Source: CALHVX01 sp039198065 (GTDB lineage Bacteria; Pseudomonadota; Gammaproteobacteria; Pseudomonadales; Azotimanducaceae). From it: 64,000 nt of DNA. Where the stretch lies: NCBI GenBank assembly GCA_039198065.1, contig JBCCTU010000002.1, positions 1 to 64,000 of the forward strand, given 5' to 3'. The notes beneath the pieces were generated by a model that searched no databases, was not told where the DNA came from, and saw only the letters and a list, made by a program, of their open reading frames with translations. The translations under genes were made by a program, and so were the position numbers. This document shows, one piece after another, positions 32,527-41,779 of the stretch (position 1 is its first letter; every line of letters starts with the position of its first letter).

Positions 32527-33333
32527 ATGAAACCCAAACACTCTGCGACTTCCCGCAGCGCGCTCGCCGCTCAGGGGCTGCTCAAACCCGTCCTGCTGAC
32601 GCTTTCCCTGATCGCCGGATTTGTTGGCCTAAACGGCTACGCGGAAGACGAAAAGGACGATAAGGCCGGGGACGCGGCGTTGGGTCAGGCCCTCGTGAAC
32701 AAGCTCATGGCGCTGCGACCGGGGCTTACGGTCGATTCCGTGTCGCCGACACCGGTCCCCGGCGTCGTGGGCCTGAACCTGCCGGACGGCAGCATCTACT
32801 ACGGCACGGAAGATGGTCAGTACCTCTTCAGCGGCGATCTGTTTCAGCTCGGTAAGCAGGACCTGGTGAATTTGACCGAGGCGTATCGCAGCGAACGGCG
32901 CAAAGACATGATCGCCGACATCGCGCAGCAAAAGATGGTCACCTTTGCCCCCGAGGGTAAGAAAAAGGCGGCGCTGTACGTGTTTACCGACGTGGACTGC
33001 GGCTACTGCCGCAAGCTGCATCAGGAAGTGCCGGAGCTGAATGCCATGGGTGTCGAGGTAAACTACCTCGCGTATCCGCGCGCCGGCATTGGTTCGGATT
33101 CCTATAACAAGATCGTCTCTGCCTGGTGCAACGACGATCCGAATGCAGCGATCACTGCGCTCAAGTCGGGCGCATTGGTTCCGAACGCCACCTGCACTAA
33201 TCCGGTTGCCGCTCAGTACGAACTGGGTCAGCAGATCGGCATCAGCGGCACACCGGCGATCCTGTTGGAAGACGGCCGCCTGATCCCCGGTTACCGGCCG
33301 GCGAAAGATCTCGCAGAAACCCTCGGCATCTGA
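32527..33333 (+). CDS. dsbC: Periplasmic thiol:disulfide interchange protein DsbC
   Basis: 268 residues from ATG 32527. A signal-type helix (LLKPVLLTLSLIAGFVGLNGYA) follows a basic start and is longer than usual. The DsbC dimerisation domain is at about 50-115 (ALRPGLTVDSVSPTPVPGV, DGQYLFSGDLFQL). The thioredoxin-fold domain has the active CGYC at about 158-161 (DVDCGYCRKLH) and the cis-proline loop ISGTPAILL. It isomerises wrong disulfides in the periplasm with DsbD. It lies between xerD and hom. Confidence 0.9.
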   Translation: MKPKHSATSRSALAAQGLLKPVLLTLSLIAGFVGLNGYAEDEKDDKAGDAALGQALVNKLMALRPGLTVDSVSPTPVPGVVGLNLPDGSIYYGTEDGQYLFSGDLFQLGKQDLVNLTEAYRSERRKDMIADIAQQKMVTFAPEGKKKAALYVFTDVDCGYCRKLHQEVPELNAMGVEVNYLAYPRAGIGSDSYNKIVSAWCNDDPNAAITALKSGALVPNATCTNPVAAQYELGQQIGISGTPAILLEDGRLIPGYRPAKDLAETLGI

Positions 33334-33349
33334 GCCGCATTCGCCGCGT

Positions 33350-34633
33350 ATGACACCCCTGCGCCTCGGTTTGCTGGGGCTCGGCACCGTTGCGCAAGGG
33401 GTGCTGAGCATCCTTAAGACGTCCGGTCCGCTGATGCGAGACCGCTGCGGCCGCGAGCTCGTCGTGACCCGCGTCGCCAGCCGGCGGTTGCGGGATAACG
33501 TGGATCTCGGCGGTGCTGAGTTCTCTCCGGATCTTGCTTCGGTGGTCGCGGCTGACGATGTCGATGTCGTCGTCGAGTGTGTTGGGGGCGAACAGCCGTG
33601 CCTCGATCTGCTAACCGAGGCGCTTCGCAACGGTAAGTCCGTCGTTACCGCCAACAAGGCGCTAATTGCCACCCACGGCGATCTGCTGCACGTGCTGGCA
33701 GCGGAGCGCGGCGTAACCTTGAGTTACGAGGCCGCCGTGGCTGGCGGTATTCCCGTACTCGGTGCGTTGACCCAGGGCCTGGCCGCCAACCGCATCGACT
33801 GGATTGCCGGCATCATCAACGGCACATCCAATTACATTCTCACCGCGATGGCGCAGCGCGGGCAGGACTTCGAAACGGCGCTGAGGGATGCCCAGGACCT
33901 CGGGTATGCCGAAGCCGACCCCACCTTCGACATTGAGGGTGTCGACGCGGCGCATAAGTTGGCGATTCTTGCGGGGCTTGGCTTCGGCCGGGCGTTCCGT
34001 TTCGATGCCGTCACCTGTACGGGTATTTCATCCGTTACCGGTGCAGACATCGCCTTCGCCGATCGTCTCGGTTATGTCATCAAACACCTCGGTATCGCTC
34101 GCAGCCCGACGGACGCTGGGGCGATTGAGCTGTGCGTTCATCCCGCGCTGGTGCCGAAGTCAGCACCGCTTGCGCAGGTCAACGGTGTAACCAACGCGGT
34201 CATGGTGGGCGGGGATGCCGTCGGCTCGACCGTCTACATCGGTCCCGGTGCCGGTAAATTGCCCACGGCATCGGCGGTGCTTGCTGACGTCGTTGCCATC
34301 GCCCGCGGTCAGGCGGCACCGCGACGGCTCGCGGCAGAGGGCGAGGTGTCCTCAGCCACAAGCCCTAGCCCGCACTATCTGCGGCTGCAGGTTAAAGACC
34401 AGACCGGGGTGTTCGCGCGTATCACGGCGGCGCTGTCGACGGTCGGCGTCGGCATCGAAGCCGCGCTGCAGGATGCGCACAAGACGACGACCCCGGGCGA
34501 AGCCGGCGTGCCGATCGTGTTTCTTACGCAACCGGTTGCAACGGTGGCGCTCGAAACGGCGATTGAGGCTATTGCGCAACAGGATGACGCGGTGCTGGCC
34601 ACCTCGTTGCTTCGCGTTGAGGCGCTCGACTGA
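33350..34633 (+). CDS. hom: Homoserine dehydrogenase
   Basis: 427 residues. NAD(P) binding GLLGLGTVAQGVLSIL is followed by VTANKALIATHGD, and the catalytic domain has SYEAAVAGGIPVLGAL, GIINGTSNYILTAM and YAEADPTFDIEGVDAAHK with the substrate lysine. The C-terminal ACT domain (HYLRLQVKDQTGVFARITAAL) makes it feedback-sensitive, normally to threonine. It reduces aspartate semialdehyde to homoserine for threonine and methionine. It starts 17 bp after dsbC and is followed by recJ within 4 bp, so they share a transcript. Confidence 0.95.
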   Translation: MTPLRLGLLGLGTVAQGVLSILKTSGPLMRDRCGRELVVTRVASRRLRDNVDLGGAEFSPDLASVVAADDVDVVVECVGGEQPCLDLLTEALRNGKSVVTANKALIATHGDLLHVLAAERGVTLSYEAAVAGGIPVLGALTQGLAANRIDWIAGIINGTSNYILTAMAQRGQDFETALRDAQDLGYAEADPTFDIEGVDAAHKLAILAGLGFGRAFRFDAVTCTGISSVTGADIAFADRLGYVIKHLGIARSPTDAGAIELCVHPALVPKSAPLAQVNGVTNAVMVGGDAVGSTVYIGPGAGKLPTASAVLADVVAIARGQAAPRRLAAEGEVSSATSPSPHYLRLQVKDQTGVFARITAALSTVGVGIEAALQDAHKTTTPGEAGVPIVFLTQPVATVALETAIEAIAQQDDAVLATSLLRVEALD

Positions 34634-34636
34634 CCG

Positions 34637-36349
34637 GTGGGATCACCGGTACTCCGCAGCCGATCCCTGGACTCAAGCCTGCCGCTGATCGAGCGGTTGT
34701 ATCGGGCGCGGAACGCGTCGCCGGTGGAGCGCGACCTGTCCCTTAAGCGGCTGCTGTCACCGGAGGAACTGCCGGACATCGACCGCGCGGCGGACCGGCT
34801 TGCTCGGGCCGTGGTCGACGACGAAGGGATCGTGATCGTCGGCGATTTCGATGCCGATGGCGCGACCTCAGTGGCCCTTGCGGTAACCGTTCTGGAAGCC
34901 TTTGGCGCCAGCCGTGTCCGTTACCTCGTGCCGGATCGGTTCCGCTTTGGCTATGGCCTGTCTCCGGCGATCGCCGAGCTGGCTTTGGCAACCAACCCGG
35001 CGGTTCTGGTTACCGTCGACAACGGTGTGTCCAGCGTCGAGGGCGTGACGCGTGTGCAGGATGCAGGCGTGGACGTGCTTGTTACCGATCATCACCTGCC
35101 TGGGGATGAACTCCCGCCGGCCTATGCCATCGTTAACCCGGTGCTTGACGGCGCACGGTTCGGATCCCGGGCCCTCGCCGGCGTCGGCGTCATCTACTAC
35201 ACGCTCCTGAAAACCCGACAGCTGCTCCGCACGCGCGGTTGGTTTGATGCCGATCGGGGTCGGCCCGAGCCGAACCTTGCCGAGGTGTTGGATCTGGTTG
35301 CGCTCGGCACCGTCGCCGACGTCGTGCCCCTCGACTTCAACAACCGCGTGCTCGTCGCACAAGGACTGAAGCGTATCCGGGCCGGTCGTTGCCGGCCGGG
35401 GATCACCGCGCTCCTCGAACTCGCCAAGCGCGATCCGAGCCAGGTGCAGGCTTCGGACCTCGGCTACGCCGTAGGGCCGCGGCTTAATGCGGCCGGGCGG
35501 CTCGACGACATGAGCATCGGCATTCAGTGTCTGCTCGCCACCGACGCTCGGGAGGCGCGGGAGACCGCCGAGCGCCTTGATCTCCTGAATCGGGAACGAC
35601 GGGCACTCCAGCAGTCCATGGTCGCTGCAGCCGAGCAGCATGCCGATGCGGTTACCGCGGACCCGGCGGTCGTGGGCGTGTGCGTGTACCAAGCCGACTG
35701 GCACCAGGGCATCGTCGGCCTCGTTGCCGGCCGACTGAAAGACCGGCTGCATCGGCCCGTGGTCGCCTTTGCGCCGGCCGGTGACGAGTCGCGCAACGGC
35801 GCTGTAACCCTGAAAGGCTCGGCGCGTTCGATTGAAGGGTTGCACATCCGCGATCTGCTCGACGGTATTGCTGCCCGGCACCCGGGCCTCATCCATAAGT
35901 TCGGTGGTCACGCCATGGCCGCCGGTCTAGAGATCAGCGAACGCCACCTGAAGTCCTTCGCGCACGCCTTCGATCAGGCGGCGCGAACCCATGTCGGCGA
36001 TGAGTCGCTGGTGCAGACCGTGCTCACCGATGGTCCGCTGCCGGCCGCGGAGCGTTCCCTTGATGCGGCGCAGGCAATCCGGGCAGCCGGACCTTGGGGG
36101 CAGGGCTTTCCCGAGCCGCTGTTTCAGGGTCGGTTCGAGGTGTTGTCAGAGCGCATCGTCGGGGAACACCACTTGAAACTGGTGTTACGTGACGGGCAGC
36201 AGGTGCTCGACGCCATCGCCTTCAACACCCGACCGACGTCAGCGCCAGTGGTGGAGGTTGCGTATCGACTGTCAGAGAACGCTTATCGAGGCGCCGTTAC
36301 GCTGCAGCTTATCGTCGAGCACCTCGAAGCCCTGCCGACGGTGGCATAA
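34637..36349 (+). CDS. recJ: Single-strand-specific 5'-3' exonuclease RecJ
   Basis: 570 residues, GTG start 4 bp after hom. The DHH domain has IVIVGDFDADGATSVALAV (motif I) and VLVTDHHLPGDELPPAYAIVNP (the DHH motif), then LALGTVADVVPL-type aspartate motif (LVALGTVADVVPLD). The DHHA1 domain has GGHAMAAGLEI and the C-terminal OB-fold reads LKLVLRDGQQVLDAIAFN. It trims single strands in recombination and mismatch repair. Length and order are normal. Confidence 0.95.
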   Translation: MGSPVLRSRSLDSSLPLIERLYRARNASPVERDLSLKRLLSPEELPDIDRAADRLARAVVDDEGIVIVGDFDADGATSVALAVTVLEAFGASRVRYLVPDRFRFGYGLSPAIAELALATNPAVLVTVDNGVSSVEGVTRVQDAGVDVLVTDHHLPGDELPPAYAIVNPVLDGARFGSRALAGVGVIYYTLLKTRQLLRTRGWFDADRGRPEPNLAEVLDLVALGTVADVVPLDFNNRVLVAQGLKRIRAGRCRPGITALLELAKRDPSQVQASDLGYAVGPRLNAAGRLDDMSIGIQCLLATDAREARETAERLDLLNRERRALQQSMVAAAEQHADAVTADPAVVGVCVYQADWHQGIVGLVAGRLKDRLHRPVVAFAPAGDESRNGAVTLKGSARSIEGLHIRDLLDGIAARHPGLIHKFGGHAMAAGLEISERHLKSFAHAFDQAARTHVGDESLVQTVLTDGPLPAAERSLDAAQAIRAAGPWGQGFPEPLFQGRFEVLSERIVGEHHLKLVLRDGQQVLDAIAFNTRPTSAPVVEVAYRLSENAYRGAVTLQLIVEHLEALPTVA

Positions 36350-36395
36350 ATGCCGTAAACTCGCCCGCCTTTCCTGGAGTTGAAACCGGTCGGTC

Positions 36396-37494
36396 ATGGC
36401 GGAAATCACGTCGCTGCGAGAACGCATTAAAGACCTGAGTGCGCGAGAAGCAGCGCTTAGGGGGTACCTTTGACTACCCCACGAAGCGCGAGCGGCTCGA
36501 AGAGGTAGAGCTCGAGCTCGCTGATCCCAAGGTCTGGGACGACCCCGAGCGCGCGCAGCAGCTCGGTAAAGAGCGGGCCAGCCTAGAGACCGTCGTAAAG
36601 ATTCTCAGCAGTCTCGAATCGAGTCTCGCGGACTTCTCCGAGCTTGCCGAAATGGCGGCTGAAGAAAACGACGCGGCAAGCCTTGATGAGGTCGCCGGTG
36701 AGCTTGACGGTCTCGATACCCAGCTCGGTGAGCTCGAATTCCGGCGCATGTTCCAGGGCGAGCTCGATGGCAGCAATGCCTACGTCGACATCCAGGCCGG
36801 CAGCGGCGGCACTGAGGCCCAGGACTGGGCCGAGATGCTGCTGCGCATGTACCTGCGCTGGGCGGAAAAGCGCGGCTTCAGTGCTGACGTTGTGGAGGTA
36901 TCGGAAGGTGACGTCGCCGGCATCAAGAGCGCCACGGTGCAGATCGGCGGCGAGTACGCCTATGGCTGGCTGCGTACGGAAACCGGTGTTCATCGGCTGG
37001 TGCGGAAGTCGCCCTTCGATTCCGGCAACCGGCGGCATACGTCCTTTGCGTCGGTGTTCGTCTCCGCCGAGATCGACGACGACATCGAAATCGAGATCAA
37101 CCCGGCCGATGTGCGCACCGATACCTACCGGGCGAGCGGTGCCGGTGGTCAGCACGTCAATACTACCGATTCCGCCGTGCGTCTGACGCACCTGCCGACC
37201 AATACCGTGGTTCAGTGTCAGAGCGAACGATCGCAGCACCAGAACCGGGACAAAGCCTGGAAACAGCTGCGCGCTAAGCTCTATGAGCTGGAAGTGCTTG
37301 AGCGGACCGCCGAACAGCGTGCGCTGGAAGATACGAAAGCGGACATTGGTTGGGGCAGCCAAATCCGTTCCTACGTGCTGGACCAGTCGCGCATCAAAGA
37401 TCTGCGTACCGGAGTGGAACGGACCGATACGGGGACAGTGCTCGACGGTGACCTCGACGATTTCGTCGAAGCGAGCCTCAAAGCCGGGCTGTAA
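36396..37494 (+). CDS. prfB: Peptide chain release factor 2, with programmed +1 frameshift
   Basis: Made from two frames: codons 1-25 at 36396-36470, then in-frame TGA 36471-36473, then the main frame from GAC 36472 to 37494, 365 residues in total, the usual RF2 size. The shift site is AGGGGGTACCTTTGAC with the internal Shine-Dalgarno AGGGGG at 36459-36464 and CTT-TGA-C. Low RF2 leads to slipping at TGA, so synthesis is self-regulated. The protein shows SPF at about 205-207 (UGA recognition) and GGQ at about 250 (SGAGGQHVN). It lies between recJ and lysS, as usual. Confidence 0.97.
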
Positions 37495-37549
37495 CGGCGC
37501 GGGTGGCCCCCGTAACCAACGAGAACTCTGAGTCCAAGGAGACTCTGCC

Positions 37550-39043
37550 GTGACCGAAGATACCGATCTCTTAGCAACCCGCCGGGCAAAGCATCAGGCC
37601 TGGCTTGAACACGTCAAGGTGTGGCCGAACGACTTCCGCCGCACCCACCTCGCAGAAGAGCTTCACGCCGCCCATACGGACGCCGACAAAGCTGCCCTCG
37701 AAGCCGCGGCGGTCCCCGTCGTCGTTGCCGGTCGGGTCATGCTGCGGCGGGTCATGGGTAAGGCATCGTTCCTCACCCTGCGCGACGTCAGCGGAGATCT
37801 GCAGTGCTACCTGCGCAAGGATGCCCTTGAGACGGTCTACGCCCAGTTCGAGGACTGGTGCGACATCGGCGACATCGTTGGCATCCGCGGTACGCTCATG
37901 CGCACCAATAAGGGCGAGCTGACGGTTGCGGCAAGCGAGTTCCGGCTGCTCAACAAAACCCTGCGGCCGCTGCCAGACAAGCACCACGGTCTCACCGATC
38001 AGGAGCGGAAGTACCGCGCCCGTTACCTCGACCTGATGGTGAACGACGACGCTCGGGCGCGCTTCCGGCAACGCTCGCGCATGATCCAATCGATTCGCAA
38101 CTTCTTCCTCGAGCGCGACTTTCTCGAGGTCGAAACGCCGATGATGCACGTGATCCCCGGCGGTGCGACGGCGAAGCCCTTCGTTACGCATCACAACGCC
38201 CTCGATCTGCCGCTGTTCATGCGGGTCGCCCCGGAGCTGCATCTCAAGCGACTGACCGTTGGCGGCTTCGAACGGGTATTCGAGATGAATCGCAACTTCC
38301 GCAATGAAGGCATCAGCACCCGTCACAATCCCGAGTACACGTCGCTCGAGTACTACCAGGCCTTTGCCGACTACAACGACGCCATGGACGATCTCGAAGC
38401 GCTGTTTGCAAAGCTGGCGCACGAGGTTGTCGGGGGCGAGCCGGTGGCCGTGGGAGACGTTGCGATTGATCTGACGCAGCCGTTCGAGCGGCTGTCGATG
38501 AAGTCATCACTGGCGCGCTATGAAAACATGGACCCGAGTTCCCTCGACGATCCGGCCGTGCTGCGCGCCAGGCTCACAGAGGCCGGCGTCACCGTCCAGA
38601 ACGACTGGGGATCGGGCCGGATGATCTTTGAGTTGTTCGAGGCGCTGGTCGAAGACAACCTGATCCAACCCACGTTCATAACCGAGTACCCGGCGGAGGT
38701 GTCCCCGCTCTCGCGCCGCAACGACGACAACCCCGACATCACCGACCGCTTTGAGCTGTTCATCGGTGGTCGGGAGATTGCCAACGGCTTCTCGGAGCTG
38801 AACGATCCCGATGATCAAGCGGAACGCTTCTGGGCCCAGGTCGCGGCGAAAGACGCTGGCGACGAAGAAGCCATGCACTTTGATGCGGACTACATCGAGG
38901 CGCTCGAGTACGGGCTGCCACCGGCCGTGGGTGTGGGGATCGGTATCGACCGATTGGTCATGCTGCTCACCGGTGCGCCGTCGATTCGCGACGTGCTGCT
39001 GTTTCCGCTCATGCGACCCCTCGAAGGTCGCGACGACGGCTGA
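37550..39043 (+). CDS. lysS: Lysyl-tRNA synthetase, class II
   Basis: 497 residues, GTG start 55 bp after prfB. The N-terminal OB-fold anticodon domain has VAGRVMLRRVMGKASFLTLRD. The catalytic domain shows motif 1 near FLEVETPMMHVIPGGATAKPF, motif 2 FEMNRNFRNEGISTRHNPEYT and motif 3 GVGIGIDRLVMLLTGAPSI. It charges tRNA-Lys with lysine in the cytoplasm. Gene order prfB-lysS is conserved in gammaproteobacteria. Confidence 0.97.
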   Translation: MTEDTDLLATRRAKHQAWLEHVKVWPNDFRRTHLAEELHAAHTDADKAALEAAAVPVVVAGRVMLRRVMGKASFLTLRDVSGDLQCYLRKDALETVYAQFEDWCDIGDIVGIRGTLMRTNKGELTVAASEFRLLNKTLRPLPDKHHGLTDQERKYRARYLDLMVNDDARARFRQRSRMIQSIRNFFLERDFLEVETPMMHVIPGGATAKPFVTHHNALDLPLFMRVAPELHLKRLTVGGFERVFEMNRNFRNEGISTRHNPEYTSLEYYQAFADYNDAMDDLEALFAKLAHEVVGGEPVAVGDVAIDLTQPFERLSMKSSLARYENMDPSSLDDPAVLRARLTEAGVTVQNDWGSGRMIFELFEALVEDNLIQPTFITEYPAEVSPLSRRNDDNPDITDRFELFIGGREIANGFSELNDPDDQAERFWAQVAAKDAGDEEAMHFDADYIEALEYGLPPAVGVGIGIDRLVMLLTGAPSIRDVLLFPLMRPLEGRDDG

Positions 39044-39049
39044 TCAACG

Positions 39050-39742
39050 GTGGCGGCGGGGCAGCTTGCAGGGCAGTGGGCGGAGCAGTTAGGCGCTGAA
39101 CTCGACGCCAGCTACATGCGTTCGCTGCGGGCCTTTCTCGTGGCGCAGAAGAAAGCGGGCCGATCAATGTATCCACCGGGGCCACTGATCTTCAATGCCC
39201 TGAACCTGTGTCCCTTTGAATCAACCAAGGTGGTGATCATCGGGCAGGACCCCTATCACGGCCCGGGCCAGGCCCACGGCCTGAGCTTTTCCGTACCCCG
39301 GGGCGTGCCGCAGCCGCCGTCGCTGGTGAATATCCTGCAGGAGATCAACGATGACCTGGGCGCTCCGCAACAGCGCATTCCACCCACTGCCGGTTGTCTC
39401 GAGGGCTGGGCCCGGCAAGGTGTGTTGCTCCTCAATGCCGTGTTGACCGTCGAGCAAAGTCGCGCCGGATCGCATCAGGGGCAGGGGTGGGAAACCTTTA
39501 CCGACGCCGTTGTTGACCGCCTCAACGCCGGTCGCGATGGACTGGTGTTCCTGCTCTGGGGGGCCTACGCCCAAAAGAAAGGTGCGCGGGTTGACGCGAC
39601 TCGACACCGGGTGTTGAAGGCACCGCACCCATCGCCGCTCTCGGCGCACCGCGGATTTTTCGGCTGCCGGCACTTCTCGGCAGCTAACGCCTACCTGACC
39701 GAGCGTGGGGAAACGCCCATTGACTGGTTTGCGGTAGAGTAG
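39050..39742 (+). CDS. ung: Uracil-DNA glycosylase, family 1
   Basis: 230 residues, GTG start 6 bp after lysS. The water-activating motif is VVIIGQDPYHGPGQAHGLSF, the uracil pocket is GVLLLNAVLTVE and the minor-groove loop is HPSPLSAHRGFFGCRHF, all intact. It removes uracil from DNA at the start of base-excision repair. The tight gap suggests cotranscription with lysS. Confidence 0.96.
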   Translation: MAAGQLAGQWAEQLGAELDASYMRSLRAFLVAQKKAGRSMYPPGPLIFNALNLCPFESTKVVIIGQDPYHGPGQAHGLSFSVPRGVPQPPSLVNILQEINDDLGAPQQRIPPTAGCLEGWARQGVLLLNAVLTVEQSRAGSHQGQGWETFTDAVVDRLNAGRDGLVFLLWGAYAQKKGARVDATRHRVLKAPHPSPLSAHRGFFGCRHFSAANAYLTERGETPIDWFAVE

Positions 39743-39795
39743 CGGCCGCGCGAGCGCGCACGACACACCGAGAACGACACCTTGGGAGGGGGCCT

Positions 39796-40584
39796 GTGAT
39801 CGAATCACCGACGGAGCTGTTGAAGCTTAGCCAGCACGACCATTGCCTTGAGATCACCATTGATAATCCGCCGGCAAACACCTGGAACCAGGACAGCCTT
39901 AGCGGTCTGGTTGCGATTGTGGACGCCGCGGATGCCGATCGCGACATCTGGTCCATCGTCATCACCGGTGCCGGTGAGAAGTTCTTTTCCGCCGGTGCGG
40001 ACCTGAAGCTGTTCGCCGATGGCGACAAAGCCGTGGCCTCGTCCATGGCCGGCTACTTCGGTGCTGCCTTTGAAGCGCTGGCGAATTTTCGTGGGGTCAC
40101 GATCGCTGCGGTAAACGGTTTCGCCATGGGCGGGGGTTTGGAAGCGGTGCTCGCTTGCGACATCGCCATCGCCGAAAGCCACGCTAAGCTCGCAATGCCT
40201 GAGGCGACGGTGGGACTGCTGCCCTGCGGCGGCGGCACCCAGAACCTTGCCTGGACTGTGGGCGAAGGCTGGGCCAAGCGCATGATTCTCTGTGGTGAAC
40301 GCGTCGATGCGGATACGGCGCTACGGATAGGCCTGGTACACGAAACCGTCGAGCCGGGTACGGCGCTTACGCGCGCCCTTGAGCTGGCGGAGTCTGTGGG
40401 TAAGCAGAGTCCGCCGGCGGTGGCGTCCTGCAAAGCGCTCATTCAGCGGGCACGGCACGGCGACATCGGCAGTGCGTACAGCGCGGAACGAGAAGCGTTC
40501 GTTCGCTTGTTTGATACCGAAGACCAGAAAGAAGGCGTCAACGCGTTCCTCGAAAAACGTCAGGCCGACTGGGTCAACGGCTGA
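39796..40584 (+). CDS. Enoyl-CoA hydratase/isomerase family protein
   Basis: 262 residues, GTG start behind GGGAGGGGG. Crotonase fold: oxyanion-hole segment TGAGEKFFSAGADLKLF and GFAMGGGLEAVLACD, with both catalytic-type glutamates in GGGLEAVL and MPEATVGLLP. The C-terminal helical part (ALIQRARHGDIGSAY) is normal. In valine breakdown such an enzyme hydrates methacrylyl-CoA to 3-hydroxyisobutyryl-CoA, and the two genes that follow carry out the next steps, so this role is inferred from context. Other enoyl-CoA substrates are possible. Confidence 0.85.
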   Translation: MIESPTELLKLSQHDHCLEITIDNPPANTWNQDSLSGLVAIVDAADADRDIWSIVITGAGEKFFSAGADLKLFADGDKAVASSMAGYFGAAFEALANFRGVTIAAVNGFAMGGGLEAVLACDIAIAESHAKLAMPEATVGLLPCGGGTQNLAWTVGEGWAKRMILCGERVDADTALRIGLVHETVEPGTALTRALELAESVGKQSPPAVASCKALIQRARHGDIGSAYSAEREAFVRLFDTEDQKEGVNAFLEKRQADWVNG

Positions 40585-40615
40585 GGCTGGACAGGAGAAC
40601 GTACAGGAGAACCCC

Positions 40616-41779
40616 ATGGCGCTCAGCTCAGAATTGCTCACCGCCTCCGACGCCCCCGTTGTCTGCCGCCGCATTGAGACCGCTAACGGCCTAGGCCTCG
40701 GTCACGCGGAGCTGTCCGTTGCGGCGACGCTCAACTCGCTGTCGCTGCCGATGATCGACTTGCTGCGGCCTCAACTTGCAGCCTGGCTCGACGATCCGAC
40801 GATTGCGGCGGTCGTCATCACCGGCGCGGGCGACAAAGCCTTCTGTGCCGGTGGCGACATTCAGGCGCTGTACCACAGCATTCGCGAGAACCAGGCCGCC
40901 GGCGCGATCGTCAATCGCTACCCGTTCGAGTTTTTCGAGCGCGAATACCGCCTCGATTACGAGCTGCACACCGCCACGAAACCCATCGTCGTGCTTGGCC
41001 ACGGCATTGTCATGGGCGGCGGTTTCGGCATCCTCGGCGGCGGTCGTTTTCGCGTCGTAACCGACACCGTCCGCCTCGCGTTTCCCGAAGTCACCATTGG
41101 TCTGTTTCCCGACGCCGGCGGAACCTGGCTGTTTCGCAACATGCCGAGTCATCTGGCCCTGTTTCTCGGCGCCACCGGGGCTTCAATAAACGCCGCCGAT
41201 GCGATCGCGGCAACGGCGGCTACGCACTGTATTCCCGATGCGCTGCGCCCGCAGTTTTTGCCGGAGCTTGCCGCACTGGCCTGGACTGAAGATGCGGAGG
41301 CTAACGGCCAGCTCATTGAATCCTGGCTGGGTACCGTTGCTGTGGAGCCCGCCGTGCCGCGGGAATCCGACGCCATTCCCGCAGGGCTGGCGAAGGCCGG
41401 CGACGTCCACAGCCTGGTTGCGAGTATTCGTGCGCTGGCCGGGACCAGCCGTTGGATCGATAAAGGGATTGCGACGCTCGACGCCGGCTGCCCGACGACC
41501 GTAGGCATTGTCTATGAGCAGCTGCGGCGGGCACCTTCGCTGAATCTTGCCGAGTGTTTTCGGCTCGAGATGACCGTCGCCTCGCACTGTGCGGTCAACG
41601 CCGACTTTGCCGAGGGCGTGCGGGCGTTGCTCATCGATAAAGACGGCAAACCCGCCTGGCAGCACGCGTCGCTGGCGGAGCTGCCGCACGCACACGTGCT
41701 CGCTCACTTCGATGCTCCCACGGGCGCCGAGGCGTTCTGGGATGCGAACCCGCTACAGGATCTGGGAGCCCACCGATGA
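40616..41779 (+). CDS. 3-hydroxyisobutyryl-CoA hydrolase
   Basis: 387 residues from ATG 40616 with CAGGAGAA just upstream. The ORF opens far earlier, but that part overlaps the previous gene. Crotonase-like hydrolase signature: GAGDKAFCAGGDIQALYHSIRE, HGIVMGGGFGILGGGRFRVV, FPEVTIGLFPDAGGTWLF, and the HIBCH-type insert and C-terminal domain (SLNLAECFRLEMTVASH). It releases CoA from 3-hydroxyisobutyryl-CoA, giving the free acid for the dehydrogenase encoded next. Its stop overlaps the next start by 4 bp. Confidence 0.9.
   Translation: MALSSELLTASDAPVVCRRIETANGLGLGHAELSVAATLNSLSLPMIDLLRPQLAAWLDDPTIAAVVITGAGDKAFCAGGDIQALYHSIRENQAAGAIVNRYPFEFFEREYRLDYELHTATKPIVVLGHGIVMGGGFGILGGGRFRVVTDTVRLAFPEVTIGLFPDAGGTWLFRNMPSHLALFLGATGASINAADAIAATAATHCIPDALRPQFLPELAALAWTEDAEANGQLIESWLGTVAVEPAVPRESDAIPAGLAKAGDVHSLVASIRALAGTSRWIDKGIATLDAGCPTTVGIVYEQLRRAPSLNLAECFRLEMTVASHCAVNADFAEGVRALLIDKDGKPAWQHASLAELPHAHVLAHFDAPTGAEAFWDANPLQDLGAHR

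Noticed and set aside
40379..40615. Upstream extension of the 3-hydroxyisobutyryl-CoA hydrolase
   Set aside because: Overlaps the preceding gene by 200 bp; the ATG at 40616 has a good ribosome site and starts the conserved part.
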